From the NCBI RefSeq assembly GCF_020536995.1, contig NC_068366.1, positions 21,712,299 to 21,776,298 of the forward strand: a stretch of 64,000 nucleotides of DNA, written 5' to 3'. Source of the DNA: Dreissena polymorpha. Taxonomy: Eukaryota > Mollusca > Bivalvia > Myida > Dreissenidae. The notes beneath the pieces are model-generated. The model did no database searches. It had not been told where the DNA came from and saw nothing but the letters and a program-made list of their open reading frames with translations. Made by a program: the position numbers and the translations under genes. Numbering within the stretch: position 1 is the first letter of the stretch; each line of letters starts with the position of its first letter. Shown here piece after piece: positions 61,970-64,000 of the stretch.

Positions 61970-62400
61970 CCTCTCAAATATATGTGTTGATGTGCGTGCG
62001 TAGTTAAAATGCCTTTTAATTAGCTTTAGTGATATACTGGATAAGAACTTGGCATCTGCAGACATTCCGATACATCATTAGTTAAATTGGTAAGCGGAGA
62101 TTGATTAAGCAACCTGATCTCATTTTATATAAAATGAATTCACTTCATGTAATATTCTTTTATAGAACAAACGTGGATTTACTGACAAACAAATAAATGA
62201 TATAAAAAGCTGCATATGTCTACAACCACAATGCGTTTTAATGTAATCATGGGTTTAATTACAAATGCAATACATGTTATTGACGTAATAAAATCACATG
62301 TCTTAATGCCTTTGTCTTCGTAGAAACATTTGCTTACTCTGAATGCGACTCTTTTTCGTATTAACGTTTCTTGTAGACATAAACGATAGCAGAGGCTAGT
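61970..62400 (+). repeat. Module alpha fragment, copy F
   Basis: Weak forward match to about 3,210-3,500: AATTAGCTTTAGTGATATA, AACTTGGCATCTGCAGACAT and TTTACTGACAAACAAA. Very diverged. Confidence 0.4.
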
Positions 62401-62487
62401 AGCAAAATGTAGCAAACTTTAATCTTCAAAGGTAACTTATTTTATCAAATCAGTATGAAGTGATTTAACATTCTAAAGTCAGTTTGA

Positions 62488-62665
62488 TGGATGTCCGGCC
62501 TGCACAGTGGTGGGTACACTCGCTTCTCATCTCGGCGACCCGGGTGAAATTCCAAATCCCGGCAGCATATGAGATTGGTTGGTGGTTTCCATACTGGACA
62601 GGTGGAGTTTCCCCCGGATACTCCGACCCCCCCCCCCCTGTCCGAATAAAAAAACACACACCAAA
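62488..62665 (+). mobile_element. tRNA-derived SINE
   Basis: The head resembles a tRNA gene: CAGTGGTGGGTACACTCGC (A-box region) and CGACCCGGGTGAAATTCC (degenerate B box). The body, TGGACAGGTGGAGTTTCCCC plus CGGATACTCCG, is of a type common in mollusc SINEs. A C-run and an A-rich tail (AATAAAAAAACACACACC) close it. A minus-strand frame across it is a by-product. Confidence 0.7.
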
Positions 62666-64000
62666 AATAGAAACCTCTCAGTAACAACGAAATAACTGGA
62701 AATTGCAGATATAACTCGGAAAGGACCTCATAAACCTCGAAATACACACATTACGTCAATGTTTTCTTGTTTTTAAGCACTCATGCTCATTACGGTTATT
62801 ATTTAGTATTACTTAAACATGTCCTGTATTTCATGAAGTTTTAAAAAAAACACGTCTAGAAAACTTTACAATTGAAGCAAATATGGGCGTATTGTTCCCT
62901 TTTCAAATACATTTTTGTCATTCAACCATGATTTTGAATATGTTTGGAGTGTATATGTGCAATAAAGACTAATCATCAAAACGTGTTCCCACATAACCTA
63001 TTAGCTAATTTAGCTTATCACTGATATCAAATCAAGAAAAGGATGGCAGCCTTGTTATATGACCGTAATACAGCATCAACTTGTTAAATTGATTTTTTTA
63101 TTTGCCTCAGAACACACTATAAAAATTGTATTTTACAACTGTAATATGTAGGTTTTAAATCATAGATTGCTTTCAACGACATGGTATTCAATGTCAACAA
63201 TGAATATATGAGAGATTTTTATTAGATTTGGTTTGCTTCTGACGAATGCGTGATAAAAAGGGAGTGAAATAGAAATATATTTCACATTTTTTAAAGTATA
63301 CTGTTTGTGATTATTTCATGTCATTACATTTCAATTCATGAATTATATTTGGCTGAATGTAGTCAAGTTAACATCTTTAAAATAGATATGTATGAAAACA
63401 AGTGTGTACGTTAGAAACTAATATCTCGCTGGTCCGCTCAAGCACGAAATAAATTCTTCAACGAGTATAAACAAGTATCTTAAGTCCGACATTACGACAA
63501 ATATCAAAGCAATAAAGATCTAATGAATCTACCCTATTTAAGCATTAACGAAATTTAATGTCAACGAAATTAAATGAAATAAAATTTCCAGTTTACAACA
63601 ATAGCACTTGAAAAAAAACATATAATGAATATCGTGACGAGACAAACAGTTAGTATATTTGCAGAACACATGATGACTTTGATGATTTATTGCAGAATTC
63701 GAGGCATAGTAAAAGGCGCATGCCATACAACAAACAACATGGCTGAATATGTCTGCGTGAAACGTGCAAAATAAAACGATGTTAACGGATTTTTATTTGT
63801 TGCAAACGCGTGACCATCTAGATCGACCGATCTCAAAATAAATGAAATTGCTACCGTAATTAAGCATGTGAACGTCAAATAACATTTAAGTGGTATTGAT
63901 GTCCTCTCTAGTAATTCCTCATGGTGCAATTAAATGAATTTAAGCTGTTGATTTCCAAAAGCACGGATTTTTTTTAATTTCTAGCACTGTGACTACAATA
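62666..64000. other. AT-rich stretch, nothing recognised
   Basis: Only short frames without motifs. No repeat structure is obvious by eye. Confidence 0.3.

Noticed and set aside
62488-62565. Functional tRNA gene
   Set aside because: The B box is degenerate, arms do not pair well, and a SINE body and A-rich tail follow.
62445-62747. Frames across the SINE (both strands)
   Set aside because: Explained by the GC-rich SINE body and its C-run.

Overview
The window looks like intergenic, repeat-saturated DNA from a bivalve mollusc. This rests on strong AT-richness, short intronless ORFs, and repeat types I know from bivalve genomes: a 'TTTGTTTGTCAGGAACACAA' repeat, a 'GGCTCCGGACAC' tandem repeat, a tRNA-derived SINE and a TTAA-flanked MITE starting CCCTTTGCATGCTGG. 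A Dreissena-like animal is plausible, but that is inference. No complete host gene is visible. No rRNA, intact tRNA or CRISPR is seen.

The backbone is one long non-coding repeat module present many times in both orientations. I call its parts, in order, X - beta - gamma - alpha. Copy A runs forward from 1 to 18,270 and joins copy B (18,240-21,330). An old reverse copy E lies at 27,360-33,730. Forward copy C (33,740-36,447) meets reverse copy D (36,455-51,010), making a large palindrome centred near 36,450. Fragments occur at 54,120-56,720 and 61,970-62,400. The copies act as empty-site controls for each other, so many later insertions can be delimited exactly.

Insertions into the modules: (1) a 5,039-bp DNA transposon at 8,588-13,626 with long inverted termini, a CAA duplication and a broken protein carrying an XPG/FEN-like nuclease and a tesmin-type CXC domain, best fitting the Academ (AcademX) superfamily; (2) a 5'-truncated jockey/CR1-like LINE at 13,730-16,196 (minus) with a 10-bp duplication; (3) a nearly full-length 6.7-kb two-ORF LINE at 42,101-48,780 (plus), inserted about 30 bp away in module coordinates; (4) a 206-bp piggyBac-type MITE at 41,140-41,345; (5) a 215-bp hairpin with TTAGGG-like arms at 17,108-17,322; (6) a 149-bp hairpin at 7,485-7,633.

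Outside the modules: a 171-bp TIR element (23,413-23,583), a roughly 200-bp tandem array (24,640-25,440), a possible terminal exon (26,115-26,249), a bivalve tandem repeat (29,930-30,450), a 2-kb fold-back structure with a 98-codon ORF in its loop (51,828-53,842), a 1,274-bp hAT-type non-autonomous element (59,897-61,170) and a tRNA-derived SINE (62,488-62,665). The genes shown are transposon genes, all broken. They do not form a pathway, and the window is best read as layers of nested insertions with usable relative ages.
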